Positions 1 to 11,418 of a stretch of 64,000 bases of DNA are shown here, one piece after another. The DNA comes from Xenoacremonium recifei. Taxonomy: Eukaryota > Ascomycota > Sordariomycetes > Hypocreales > Nectriaceae. A program made the position numbers and the translations under genes. Within the stretch, counting starts at the first letter, position 1, and every line of letters starts with the position of its first letter. Location: NCBI GenBank assembly GCA_012184525.1, contig WOFQ01000013.1, forward strand, positions 717,446 through 781,445. The letters run 5' to 3'. The notes under the pieces are model-generated. The model saw nothing but the letters and a program-made list of their open reading frames with translations, was not told the origin of the DNA and did not search any database.

Positions 1-270
1 TAGTCATATTTCTTGTATTACGTGTGCTTATATGGATATATACTCATGACTTCTGTCTCTCCACGATTCATGTACTCCATTGAGACCTTTTGGAGCTTCC
101 TTTTGCCTTCAAATGGCTGAGAAGTATGCTGTACTGGAAGTGCACGGCTGCATCCTTGTAATGACGTTACCTTATATCCTGAATGCAGGAAGTCGCGCTA
201 AATGGTCGTTTATATCTAGTTGAACATAATTTTAGATGTATGGAAATTATCTGAAGACCATGAGGGGGCT
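1..270. other. 3' flank of HET gene, no feature seen
   Basis: AT-rich non-coding sequence downstream of the minus-strand HET gene. I see no ORF, repeat or RNA gene in it. Confidence 0.4.
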
Positions 271-1989
271 TCAGATAGCTTCCCTTAGTTGGCTTTTGCT
301 ACCTCGCAAATGAAGTCTGAGTTTCCGGCGTGTGATGAGCGTAGGACATATGGCGATGCGACTGGAGACCATGTCAACATCGTCACCTATCTCAACTGTC
401 AGGTCGGACCGTTTTGCCCTAGTTTTGGGCATCTCATTCTTCTCCACTACTTCGAGAAGTTCCCCGAGCAACTTGTTGAGGTCCTCTTTGGTGCCCCAAG
501 CTTTAGGTTCGAGCACCCCGCAGAAGAGCACGGGTGACTCTGAAGAATATCGACAACCGAGGAAGATAAGGGCTGGTTGATCAAAGTCCTGACCGATTTT
601 GAGGATAGCACCCGATGCTTGTCCCTTTTCTCCGTGCAGGGTGACAAGACTGCGTCTAATGTCGAAGCAGTACTCAGGATACGATACCGTGTCCTGCAGC
701 CACTTGCGGTCTGTGTCCGAATTAAGCTTGAAACGTGGCCATCGAGTCCCGGTGGCACCAGTGTTGGAACCGGTATCAATACTGTTGAAAACCAACAGGA
801 ACTTGTACTCCTTGACAGTGCGTCGAGACGGTTTCTGGCGGCGCCAAACATCGTGCTTCCGCTTCCTCAGTAGACGGCCTCGGTTGGCCCTCACCAGTAG
901 AGGCATAGTCTGCGGCTCCCATGTCATCGGAACGAACAGTGGACACGGCGGAAAGCGTTTCCTCTGTACTACTCCGTAATCATGGGATGAAATATCGTCT
1001 CCGATGAGGTCACCCTGGATCGGAATGCAGGCAAAGTTCTTTGCGTAATCATCGCCGTCCGTAACGTTGAGAACTGCGAGATAATATGATCCAGTATAAA
1101 GGATAGGTAGTTTGATAGAAAGCCCAGCGTTCGTTATGCTGAAGGTCCTAGAGTCCGGGGGAGGAGGCGTGAATGAAGCCCCGCCAGAGAACTGAAACAC
1201 GTCTGGTGATGGAGCAAGCATACTGACCCAACTATTGGGGACCGAATCCATCCAAACCCAGTAGAAAATACTGTGGTCGTTTGTAACTTTGATGATCTCC
1301 TCTTGCAGACGAACGAATGCTTTGGAGCCCTCGCCGTAAAGCAGCGGCATATTGATGTCGAAAAGGCCGAGCATGCAGTATGCCATATCCTCAACTCTGG
1401 TCGTCTGTCTCCTTGACAACCAAGACATTTTTCTGGCCACACAGGCGTCTTCGATGTCCAATATGCCCATGAAATAGAATTTGTCGATTGAAGTAGCCTC
1501 CGATATCTCATCAACCAGTTTCCAACTGTGCCCGATCTGAGACCAGTCCCGAGCATAAAAGATGAGCCTTTCCGGAGCCAGCAGCTCTTGCAGAGTCCAA
1601 CCTCTGGTAAACCATTTACTCTTGATGAATGCCTCCGTGGAATCTTCAGTCGTTGAGCAGGATTCAACATCAGATAGATACGCAAAACAGATGTTGGAAT
1701 TGCGGTACCACCGAAACATGGAGTTTATTGCCTCGCTAAGCTCCGCAGAGCTAGTTTTGTCAATACAGTTGGTATCGACCCAAAGATAGCCCATGTGATG
1801 CTCGACTGCGAGATCACAGGCTCCTTTAATCTTAGAGAAGCCCTTCTTTTGGGTTGCGAGTTCAGGATTTTGCCAATCCTGAAATGTGACCTCCTCATCT
1901 TCCCACGTATGAGATAAGATGGCGTACCGCGGCAACTGAGAGTCGTAGAACTCTTCGAGAAGTAGCGTGCTGGTATTGATCAGCCTCAT
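271..1989 (-). CDS. HET (heterokaryon incompatibility) domain protein
   Basis: A single uninterrupted exon of 572 residues. The N-terminal third is a HET domain: an opening MRLINT block, then PRYAILSHTWEDEEV, then YLWVDTNCIDK about 70 residues later, an SMFRWYRNSNICFAYLSDV block, and RGWTLQELLAP near residue 135. These are the ordered signature blocks of the family. The start at 1989 is chosen because MRLINT-type openings are usual for these genes; the same frame stays open to a Met at 2058, giving 23 extra residues I consider less likely. HET proteins act in vegetative incompatibility and induced cell death, usually in the cytoplasm, often with an NLR partner. The C-terminal ~300 residues show no domain I recognise. 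It is divergent from the secreted-protein gene across a 961-bp spacer. Confidence 0.9.
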   Translation of the reverse strand: MRLINTSTLLLEEFYDSQLPRYAILSHTWEDEEVTFQDWQNPELATQKKGFSKIKGACDLAVEHHMGYLWVDTNCIDKTSSAELSEAINSMFRWYRNSNICFAYLSDVESCSTTEDSTEAFIKSKWFTRGWTLQELLAPERLIFYARDWSQIGHSWKLVDEISEATSIDKFYFMGILDIEDACVARKMSWLSRRQTTRVEDMAYCMLGLFDINMPLLYGEGSKAFVRLQEEIIKVTNDHSIFYWVWMDSVPNSWVSMLAPSPDVFQFSGGASFTPPPPDSRTFSITNAGLSIKLPILYTGSYYLAVLNVTDGDDYAKNFACIPIQGDLIGDDISSHDYGVVQRKRFPPCPLFVPMTWEPQTMPLLVRANRGRLLRKRKHDVWRRQKPSRRTVKEYKFLLVFNSIDTGSNTGATGTRWPRFKLNSDTDRKWLQDTVSYPEYCFDIRRSLVTLHGEKGQASGAILKIGQDFDQPALIFLGCRYSSESPVLFCGVLEPKAWGTKEDLNKLLGELLEVVEKNEMPKTRAKRSDLTVEIGDDVDMVSSRIAICPTLITRRKLRLHLRGSKSQLREAI

Positions 1990-2950
1990 GGCGATTTCCG
2001 CTACTAGGATACTCGAAAGCACGGAGATGAGTTCACGAAAAGAAGGCGGAGAGTACAATCATCTCGCCACGCGCCGTGTTGAAGAGGAGAAGCCCCAGCC
2101 AACAGGAAACACGGCCCAATCAGTTCTTGCGGCTAGATATGTGGCAATACTGGGGCCGAAAACGGGTTAGATCCCGGTCTCCGTGGCACAGCCCAGCTGA
2201 ACCCATCCGATATGACTGAAGTGGGAAAGCACATTATGACACTCAAATCAAATAACTTTGCTTGCATAAGCTACGGTCACCGAGGCTGCTTTGCAGTTGA
2301 ATTGCGCGGGCTTTGTCCACAACTTTGGACCTCCAAAATCCCTAGATAGCGCTTGTAAGTAATTATATGAATGATTCAAACCGAGATGGGAGTTTGGTTG
2401 AGTAAGCGATTGTACAACTGGAGGCTCCATAGAGCTGACCCCCTTCGAATCAATATATGGGTTTCTTTTATGGTGGCTGAGACATATTTTTACAACAACC
2501 GACAGCTTCGGAGGTGCTCCAAGGGAAAGGACACACGAGTGGCTGGAGGATCGGCTGTACAGGTACAGCATAAATTGACAAGACGTGTAGCTACCCGCGA
2601 TGGAGGCTCTTTCCAGGTTCAATTTTCGAGCCTCGTATAAGTTGTGACTCGCTTGTTCTTGAAATATGTCTCGGATGCTCCCGTACGAATCATTGCTCAC
2701 TCGGAGCATGCAGGAGAAGGAAACGGGACCAATATGCATCGGGATGCTGTATCGTGGCTTCAATGGAGCGGTGTGGTCAACATTCGATTTGATTTCGATC
2801 TCGACATGCTTTTCATCTGGATTATCGTGCCAAGAGAATACTCAAATATAAAAGACCCGCCTGTTCCATCGTAAAGTTGATATCAAGAAACCACTCGCAT
2901 CAACATACTCAACTCGAAGATTCACCCAAGAAACAAAAGCGCAGATCAAC
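1990..2950. other. divergent intergenic region between HET gene and secreted-protein gene
   Basis: 961 bp that must hold both promoters. A TATA-like element lies near its right end. A 171-codon minus-strand ORF (2248-2763) has no recognisable domain and is not called. Confidence 0.5.
2847..2853 (+). promoter_or_regulatory. TATA-like box of the secreted-protein gene
   Basis: TATAAAA lies 98 bp before the ATG at 2951, a plausible core-promoter position for a fungal gene. It is assigned only by match and position. Confidence 0.5.
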
Positions 2951-3405
2951 ATGCGTACCCTCAGTGTTGCGACTGCTCTCTTTGCGGCGTGTACCGCTGC
3001 TCACAACGCTGCTTATAACTGGGAGATCACGTTCTATGAGAACAAGAACTGTGATAAAAAGTGGGATGTGACGGAATACGTAAGAAGTCCTGTAACTTCT
3101 ACCTTAAAACTATCGCTAACCTTGTCCAGTATGTCTACAGTGGGCAGAGCCACTACAATAACCCCTCCTGCATCCAGATTGGGGATGAACCGCCAGAGAA
3201 TGTCTACTGCGAATACTATACTCATGGCGGCAAACATGGACCCTTCAAATGTAAGGGGTACGGCTTCAATCTTGCTGGCTCCTACTACATCTCCCAGGGA
3301 GACTTCATTCTCAACAAAGGCACTCAGTCTTGCTACAGTGGAGTCACCAATGGCAACAAGCATGGCTGCCAGAACGTGGAGGTCGGGGCTTTCACTCCCA
3401 AATGA
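2951..3405 (+). CDS. small secreted cysteine-rich protein (effector-like)
   Basis: Two exons, 2951-3079 and 3130-3405, around a 50-nt GTAAGA..CAG intron, give 134 residues. Residues 1-17 or so form a classic signal peptide (hydrophobic core LSVATALFAA, then CTAA). The mature chain has six cysteines, at residues 34, 55, 67, 82, 110 and 121 approximately, enough for three disulphides. It is rich in Gly, Tyr, Asn and Lys, with motifs NWEITFYENKNCD near the start and GSYYISQGDF in the middle. Size, secretion signal and cysteine content fit a small secreted effector or antimicrobial-type protein, but no enzyme motif is visible and no function is assigned. The annotated intron is required, since reading through it shifts the frame. 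It has its own TATA-like box. Confidence 0.8.
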
Positions 3406-3765
3406 CATGCTCAAGGCTTCATGTCAGCGCCTGCAAGATTTTACAAATCGTCCAGTAGAGACCGCCTCTGACGAGACAACCCGGGGCCAGAACATATAGA
3501 TGAGAGGGCTGAGATGATAGAGCTAGCAAGAGACTTTTTGCCAGTTGTTACTGAATACTTTACCTATTCACGTGAAATCTTTCCGATCAATGTTGCCTAG
3601 ATATGCTACCAGTAAAAATTGATCAATCTCACAATGCTTCAACATTTTCTGAAAAGTGGGCGCATTAGATGATACTTCAGAACTCAGGACATCTTAGAAC
3701 CGCACGTTCCTCCAGGCCTTAAATATCGTGCATCTAGCTCTAGTCCAATTTTCAGGTGTCCAAAA
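3406..3765. other. convergent 3' flanks, no gene
   Basis: 360 bp between the stops of the secreted-protein gene and the permease. It is AT-rich, with no ORF or repeat that I can support. Confidence 0.4.
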
Positions 3766-5670
3766 TTAAAAGACCCAAGTAATAGCGTCCTTGACCTTGG
3801 CTTGCCACGATTTGGGCTCCTCCTTCTCCTCATCGATGGTGTGCACGTCTGTTTCCAAGTCCATTTCCTCCAGCTTCACAATCTTGGTCTTCTTGATCAC
3901 CTTCCACACGACGTACATAAGGAGCATGACCGGTAGCTCAATGTAGAAGCTCACAAAGCTCACGCCGTCAAATTTAGGACTGAAGCAACTCCAACCTTGG
4001 ACCAACACAATCACGATGTTGAGGATAACGCAGAGCCACGGGCCAACGGGATAAGTCCAGTTGCGGAAAGGCAGAAGATGTGTTTTGCCTTGTGCAGAAA
4101 GGGCGGATCGGAACCGAATCGAGGTGATACCGATGGAGATCCAGCTGAGCTGGTTCGACACTCCGACGATGCTAGATCTTGTCAGCTTGTTATGCTTTAT
4201 ACTCGCCAGGAAACTCACTTTTGCAGCCAGGTCCATAGTTGACCCGCACCAATGAAACTGGAACCAAAGCAGAGACCAGAGACAAAACCTGTCGCGAGAA
4301 CTGCTACCCAGGGAACGCTGTTCCTATTCAACTTGCCAAATACACGAGGGGCGTGACCCTCCATCGCAAGCGTGTACAAAAGTCTCACACCTGCAAAGAG
4401 GGCATGATTGCCCGCAGAAAGTACGCTGGTCAAGATAACCGCATTGATCACGCTTCCTGCTGCGTGTGCTCCTGTCATCTCAAAGACGATTGTGAAGGGA
4501 GATGTTCGAGTTTCCTTGGAATCAAGATCAGGATACGTGTAGGGTACATTCAGACCGATCAGAAGGATGGAGAGGATGCTGTAAGATGTTACTTTGTGGT
4601 TCTCAATCCCAATTGTTCTGACTTGTAACATACTAAAAGAGCAAGATCCGCCAGAAGACGTTCTTGACGACTCGGGGAAGGTTCTTGGTAGGATTCTTGG
4701 TCTCGCCAGCTGTGATAGCAATGCTTTCCGTTCCGCCATCTTCTGGAGTCAATAAAACGAGACGATGAACAGTATCACAGCTGCAACTTACAAGCAAAAG
4801 AAGCTGTCACGAAAACCGACGCAAATCCACCAATGCCGCCCACGAAAGGTGCATCGGGCAAATGCCAATATTTCCCTCCAATGTAGGTACCAGTTGAGTT
4901 CCCACCGCAGTTAACAACGATGCCCATAATGATGAAGACCTGATCAAACGTCAGCTGGCGATATCTCCCAAGGGCAGAGTGCAAACCTACAACAATGGTG
5001 ATGACTTTTAGAAGACTCAGCCAATACTCCAGCTGTCAAGGATGTAAGCGAAACTCTTCTCTCCCACTCCACCTCTCGTAACTCACTTCACCATATGCCC
5101 TGACTGTAGCAATGTTGACAGCGATCAAGACAACCCAGAAGATAAGACTCAACGCCCACCCTGGGAAATTGTCTGTCCAATATTCTAGTACAAGTTGTAG
5201 TGCAACTAAGTCCGATGCCGTTGAGACAGCATCATTGAACCAGTAATTCCAAGTCAACGCAAAACCAAACGCGTCATCCACGAATCGCCTACCGACAACC
5301 TCATCAACAACCCATTTCCGTGATTCATATTGAAAAGAGAAACCTACCCGGCAAACGTGCAGAAACTCCCGGCCACGGGGATGAACGCGGCCATCTCTCC
5401 CAAACTCAACATCGTCACGAACACGATACCTCCTACGATCGCATACGCAATCAAGATCGACGCTGGGCCTCCCGTGGCTAGAGACTTTCCAGTACCCAAA
5501 AACAGGCCCGTGCCGATGGTCCCCCCGATGGCAATCATCTGAACTTGGCGAGCAGAAAGCGCACGCTTCAGTCGGTCGGACTGGACAGGGTGAGGGCTGC
5601 CTCCTTCGAGGCCGCCATCGACGTCATCGTAGGGCGGCTTCGAGGTTTCTTGCTCCAGCGTATAAGCCAT
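3766..5670 (-). CDS. amino-acid permease (APC/YAT family)
   Basis: Seven exons: 5670-5348, 5288-5087, 5032-4991, 4939-4792, 4739-4634, 4578-4219 and 4171-3766. Together they give 528 residues, typical for fungal amino-acid permeases. The cytosolic N-terminus leads into the TM1 signature IGGTIGTGLFLGTG near residue 50. Other family blocks follow: LSLGEMAAFIPVAGSF, FAYGGTES near residue 240, LSAGNHALFAGVRLLY and LQNIVGVSNQLSWISIGI. About twelve membrane segments are visible by hydrophobicity. It should be a plasma-membrane proton symporter for amino acids; substrate cannot be read from sequence. The fifth exon starts after an AAG acceptor (4742-4740). The CAG three bases earlier would create TAA, whereas AAG restores the conserved FAYGGTE motif. 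Confidence 0.9.
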
Positions 5671-6487
5671 GATGTCGGATTGGGGCCCTATTCGTTGCTG
5701 GTGCAGGGACTTTTAGATGGTGTATTAGCTGCGGATAGATGACGGCGAAAGCAGCTCTGCCATGCAACGCCCATCTCGCAGCCAGACGGTGCAAAAGAGA
5801 AGACTGTGCTTGGTAAGTCAAATATCCAAAAATGTCTTAGAAATGTATTCAAAGAGGTCAATCCTCTTCTTTTGAGAGTACGTAAATTCTCGTGGCGAGT
5901 AAGTGAGACCACGCACGAGACCGATTGCGTGCTCAGTGCAAAATCCACCACCAACCCACTGAAGGGCCAGGATCCCACTGAATCGCGCAAAGTAGCACGA
6001 TGGAGGGCGCCCAGCAACGTTACGGGGGTCGGTTATTTCGGCCGCTAGAATTAACGTGGAAGGTGTTTGAAGATTCCCGTCGTGGGGAGTGGGCGGACCA
6101 GGCGCAAGAGGGCAGGGATGGACAGGCGGGCTCGAGCTCTGATCCAGGTGCTGTTCACGGCGATGCCGCAGCTAATCTTGAGAAAGGCTGATCAGAGTTG
6201 CAATGGGAGGATGGTGCAAGACCAAGAGCATGGGTTCAGTAGTGTCCCGAAGAGGGAGGTCGTTCAGCCGTTGATGTCGTGCGAACGGGAATAAGTTTGC
6301 AATGAAGCCATGCAAATAGAGTTCTGACGCAGCAAAGGTTGCATTAGCAAATACTTTCCGAGGACTACGCGTCAAGTCTTTAGGTTAAGTATTTGTACTC
6401 GGAAACAAATATGTACTATATAATAGAGGTTCTGGACAGTGAAGAATGATACCTAGGGAGTTATTATTAACACCGTCAACGCACTTC
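5671..6487. other. permease promoter region / 3' flank of multicopper oxidase
   Basis: 817 bp. Several short overlapping ORFs on both strands have no domain or codon pattern worth calling. It must include the permease promoter at its left end. Confidence 0.4.
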
Positions 6488-8392
6488 CTAGATATAGTCG
6501 AGGTAGTACTCGGGGATCTTTGGCCACTTGTCTATCCCATCCTGTATCACCATCATCATCCCGCCCACCAAGTGGTTGTTGATATGACAGTGCAGCAACC
6601 AAGCCCCCGGGTTCGTCACGTGGTACCGTACCGCAAACCAGCTGACCTCTGTAATGGCGGGGAGCGATGCAAACGCGTCCCTGCGAGGCGGGTTGACGAG
6701 ATTGAACTGGTCTGGGATATCCTTCATTGCGTCCTCAACGCTGTCCCACTTCCAGGGCCCGTTGCCAGAGCCGATTCCGTACATCTTGACGCCGTGCTTG
6801 TGGATGGGATGAGGGGGGAGGGGAAACTCGGATGCGAAGAAGACCAAGTCAATCCATTCACCATACTTGGTTGTGATAGTGACGTTGTTCTCCACATTGG
6901 CATCGGGGTGGAACAGGATTGGCGTGGTCATGTCGATGTCCATGGGCATGAGTCGCGAAGTGTTCAGAGCCCATAGGTATGATGCCCCGTCAACCTTCAT
7001 GTCGAGTTTGTAGAGGGCATCAGCAGTCTTAGCAGGGGCATCGGGAGGGTACGGGTGTGCCTTGGCCTGATCAAAGAGCACGACGTCCTTGCTAAGGGGA
7101 TCTCCAATAAGACTGATGTAAGGCTTCGACTCAGCTCCGCTACTGCCATCTCCCACCCTAAGGATGGCATGGCCTGTAATGAGTTGAGGTGCGCTGTTGG
7201 CATTGAAGCGCATCTTGAAGTCTCCCGCCTTATGAGTCTTGACGAAAACGCTGTATCGATCACCGTTGGTCACTTGGATGGCTTGGACCTTTTGCGGCTC
7301 GATGTAGGCTCCGTCCATGGCGTACACCCACATGTCATGGTCGTCTATAGAGAAGACACCAGTGATGTAGTTGATGGCGCCGACGATGTCAAGAGCAATC
7401 CAGGTATTAGGAGAGCACGCGCCATTGTGCCCTGTGACGACTTCAATTGGGCCGTCGGTCTCTTTGCAGCCTGAGAAGACGCCTGGGAGCAGAGCATTTT
7501 GGTCGCCCTGTCCGCCACCGAATGCAATGATCACGGATGCGGGAAGACATCTATCATCAGTTAGCATCATGCAGTATCACACCAGTATGATGACTTACCC
7601 CTTGTCAGTCACCTTGGATCCCTTCACAAGTGACAAATACTGCTTCTGTACTGCGCTGAGGTTTTCCTCAAGTTCCTTCTCTGGAAGACAGTACACGCGA
7701 CCCTTTCCATTGAAGAGGATTGAATCGTAGCAGGAATCCTCAAAGCCGGCAGCAGTTGTCATACTCCACTTCTCTTCCGATGTAAGATGGGTAAAGTCGG
7801 AGATGACGAACGGTATAACGTTTTTCTCAGCCTCCTCCATTGCATGCAGATCCGCACCATTGATGGAGATGCTCTGGAAGGGCTTCGGGTCGTCGGCTCG
7901 GGGATGGATAACAATTGGCCCGTAGAGCCCGTCTTCAATTTGGCCCAGAAAGTGGGAGTGGTACCAGTAACTGCCGTACTGTGTAGCTGCGAACTCATGC
8001 TGAAAGCTGTTTCCGGGGAGAATGGGTTGCTGCGTCACGCCAGGGACTCCGTCGGACCAAGGGGTGTCCTTCATCTCGACACCTATGGTGAGAAGTCAGA
8101 GCCATAAACAATGCGGTATGGGAGAGAAATACTCACCGTGAAAATGAACAGTGGCGTTGAAAGGCGACTGGTTATGGATGCGCACAATGACCCAGTCATC
8201 TTGGTCAATGTCAAGCACGGGTCCTGGCGTTAGTCCGTTGACCAACATCATCTGCCTTGAGAAACCATCGGGAGCATGCTCCTCCCATGTCACAGTCAGA
8301 TCATACTCTTTTGTCCGTAAATGCTGATGAGCATCAACGGCCAGAGCCTGAAAGAAGACGCCCGCAGCGATCAAGTATTTTGTAAAGCCCAT
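6488..8392 (-). CDS. secreted multicopper oxidase (laccase-like)
   Basis: Three exons, 8392-8137, 8082-7599 and 7550-6488, give 600 residues. Residues 1-21 look like a signal peptide (hydrophobic YLIAAGVFFQALA, then VDA). All four copper-binding signatures are present in order: HFHG at residues 82-85, YWYHSHF with HSH at 126-128, HPIHKHG from about 494, and HCHINNH from about 567 followed by a Met-rich stretch that can supply the type 1 axial ligand. The three-cupredoxin arrangement and length fit ascomycete laccase-like oxidases, which oxidise phenols or metal ions with reduction of O2 to water outside the cell. No C-terminal membrane anchor is seen, arguing against a Fet3-type ferroxidase. 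Substrate is unknown. The first intron falls just after HFHG. Confidence 0.93.
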
Positions 8393-10831
8393 GGTGAGGG
8401 AAGGCGAAGCCCGTGAAGTCTGAACAGTGAGATCTCGTCACAGGCAAAACTCAGATACAGGCCAGTCCCTGGACTTTATGTCTCTGGAACTGTCAAAGCG
8501 GCATTCGGCCGAACCACAATAGCTTCGACAATTACCCGCCAGTATCGGACGAGCCATCTTTCCGAGGCTTGCTGTTGGTCGTTCTCGTTCGCTTTGCTGA
8601 TGACCTCAGGTTAGCCAGCTGGCTTGGGTTCCTTGGCAATGCCCCCTAAACTAGGAGGCAGCGCAGGTGAGACTTTGCCGCAGATCCGCATCTCCTGTCT
8701 GACCGCAGCGCATAACATTCGACCAGCAATAGCCTCGTTCATTAGCCAACAAAAAGTGACGATGATCCCCAGGGCCAGAGGACGTCGAACTCAATTCGGC
8801 CTTAGCAGCGGCCGATGGGCATTGAAGTAAGTCAGTAGTGTCAGCGCTAAGGTTGTCAGCTCTGATGGTACTGGTGATCAGAGCTTTCATAGGGCTGACC
8901 GCGTCCACGCAGCCGCCGACGATTGGACAGTGAAATAAGCGAAATGTCGGGGACATTTGGGTCAGCTAAACGAGGGAACAGCAGCTTGGTTGTGCTAACC
9001 ACTTGGTAAAGCCGGTGGATATATGTGATGCAGATCTTTTTACCGGAATTGGGGTGAAACAGCGAGGTCCGTGAGAAACAGCTGTCAACAACCCCAAGGC
9101 ATTAATAAAGGCAGCTTCCTCAGAATAAAATTTCCGACGCTCAATTGCAACTTGGGCGCGACTTCGCCCTAAACTTGAGATCCCACGCGGCTTTTCACTC
9201 AATTTTGGCCCCCAATCAGCCTGTAGAGTCTGGCGGTCCAGCTGGCCATGGATTGAAGCTTGGCAGCGAAAGAGCTTCTGAAGGCACAATCGCCTCGACA
9301 TAGCCGAGCATAAGAGAGAACCAGCCTCGCAGGATTGAGGTAGCGTTTCCATGAGACATGGGTTTCAACTCTTTCAAATAGCCTTTTCGTCGGAAACTTG
9401 TCACTGTAGGATGTGATGATGAAGAGGACGCGGGGCTCAGCTCGTCTCCTACCAACTAGACTGGCGGAGGGGATCAGTTGGCGAGATGAAGTGTCCAAGG
9501 AGAACTTGTCCCCGATCGCAGTCAGCTCAGCCTGCATTCTGGCGTCGTTCAGCCATCTGTCAGCCGGAGAGCGGCGAGGTTTGCTCAATCCGGTACATTG
9601 CCCGGCATGCGACCCAACGGCCACCGTGAGCAAGTCCACGTGTCTAGCCCTCACTCTCCTGCGTCCTCGCTTGAGGCGCCGTAAGCAATGGTGTCGAGAA
9701 TATTGGCTATTGCCTCGTAAAGATTACCTGCAGAAAAGATGACTGCATGCTTCGCTCGTAGACCCCGGGCAAGACAACTAACGAACAGGCTCTGAACTAG
9801 CTTGGAGTTGACGGGCTGGGAAAGGAAACATGAATCGGATCAGATACGAAACCAAGCTCATGAATCATCTCACTCGTAATTGGCTGGGGAGGTTTATGCT
9901 TAGAAGTCATGCTTAGCTAAAAGAGAAGCGAGCATCCTCTTGGCCTCTGTTGAGACGTGCGCGCTGGGGCAATTGATCGAGCAGCTTTGCAACGGCTTGA
10001 GCATTATTCGCCACTAGGCAATCCTTGAGTTATTGAAATGCGGAGAAGCTCCCGTCTAGAGTCCGTATCGCACAAAAGAGGAAGTCAAGACTTCTCGAAT
10101 GGCAAGGTTTCAGAAAAATGATGGTCTTTGCAAAGTACTCGTGAGGGGAATGACTTGTTGAAAAGGCTCCTCGGTAAGCATTCTTTCATCGTTGTTTGCG
10201 GTCGACGGGAAATGAACGCGGACTTGGTAATGCATGGACACGTACGCATGCTTGCTCCAGAGTCCTTAACTCACATAGATTCGAACAGCGGTCTGGCTGT
10301 GCCACGCTTCAAGCTCCATCGTGAATCTCCAGGCACAGATGGTGAAAGGAGGGGGAATTCTCGGACAAGCTGAAATGTCCGGCCAGGTAAAGCTCCGCGC
10401 CTGCTTACAGGCACCGCTCCAGCGGTTCTTAGCGAATGATCGGCGGCGGCCTAATCGCTCCCGCGCCCGCTCCGGAAGCAACACTCACTCTCCCGTTAGC
10501 ATAACGCCGCTGGACGGACAAACGCGTCCAAGTGACGGCCAAGTGACTCATACGGGCTGGAGGACGGACTCGGGACGATTGCTGATTCTCCGGACGGGAA
10601 GCGTGAGGGGAAACACACAGTGACGGGTCTGTGGCGGCGGGATGAGGATGGCATTGGTGATTGATGCCGCAAAGCGTGCGTGAGGTGTATTTAAAGAGCG
10701 AGTATGTCCTCGAAAGAGACGTGAAACTCAATTCGCAAACAACTCAGGTTACTCAATTGCAAGCTCACTAGCAATTATCATCACTTCCATCTACAAAGAC
10801 CCTCAGTCTACCCGCAAGACCAACCATCACC
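8393..10831. other. 2.4-kb divergent intergenic region
   Basis: Lies between the multicopper oxidase (minus) and the VOC gene (plus). ORFs up to about 150 codons occur (for example 9199-9654 minus) but have no recognisable domains, no plausible introns and overlap each other on both strands. A TATA-like TATTTAAA lies at 10688-10695, about 140 bp before the VOC gene start. Confidence 0.4.
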
Positions 10832-11295
10832 ATGCCCTTCTCTCACGTTGGAATCCCGGTCGGTGACCACTACACCCAGATGCGTGACTTCTACAAGGCC
10901 ACCCTCGAGCCCCTCGGCTACACCCTCATCTTTGAGGGCAAGGCCAAGCAACCCTACTGCGCCTTCGGCATCAAGGGCTCCAGCCCCGACTTCTGGCTCG
11001 GCGGTGGCTGTTCCGACGGGTTGCAAAAGTACGGCGGCGAATTGGAGAAGCGTGTTGCGCCAATTCACATTGCATTCGATGGCAAAGATCAGAGAGCTGT
11101 TGACGAGTGGTTCGAGAACGCCATGTTAGTAAAACCTGTAAAGAGTGAAGACGAACGCTAATCGATGGCAGCCTGAATGGTGCGACGGATAATGGGAAGC
11201 CTGGCTACCGCAAGGAATACAAGAAGAACTATTACGCGGCGTTTGTCTTGGATCCCTTGGGTAACAACATCGAGATTGTATACTTGGATAACTAA
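10832..11295 (+). CDS. VOC superfamily (glyoxalase/bleomycin-resistance fold) protein
   Basis: Two exons, 10832-11124 and 11172-11295, separated by a 47-nt intron (GTTAGT..CAG), give 138 residues, the usual length of a single-module VOC protein. Family features: SHVGIPVGD at residues 4-12 with the first potential metal-ligand His, RDFYKATLEPLGY at about 19-31, HIAFDG in the second beta-alpha unit, and the closing DPLGNNIEIVYLDN with the C-terminal Glu ligand. Such proteins include lyases, dioxygenases and antibiotic-binding proteins; the reaction here cannot be stated. Probably cytosolic, with no signal peptide. GC-rich third positions suggest good expression. Confidence 0.9.
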
Positions 11296-11418
11296 ACGAG
11301 AGGCATGACGACGTAGTCTGAGCAAACAGCGGGAGTATAAACAACAATCTTGATAGCCTAAAGCCATGTCTTCGATTGAACTGCGGTCAATCTACTAGAT
11401 ACTTCTTCCTTGCGCCGG

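Noticed and set aside
2248..2763. 171-codon minus-strand ORF upstream of the HET gene
   Set aside because: No recognisable domain, lies in the divergent promoter region, and has no supporting signal.
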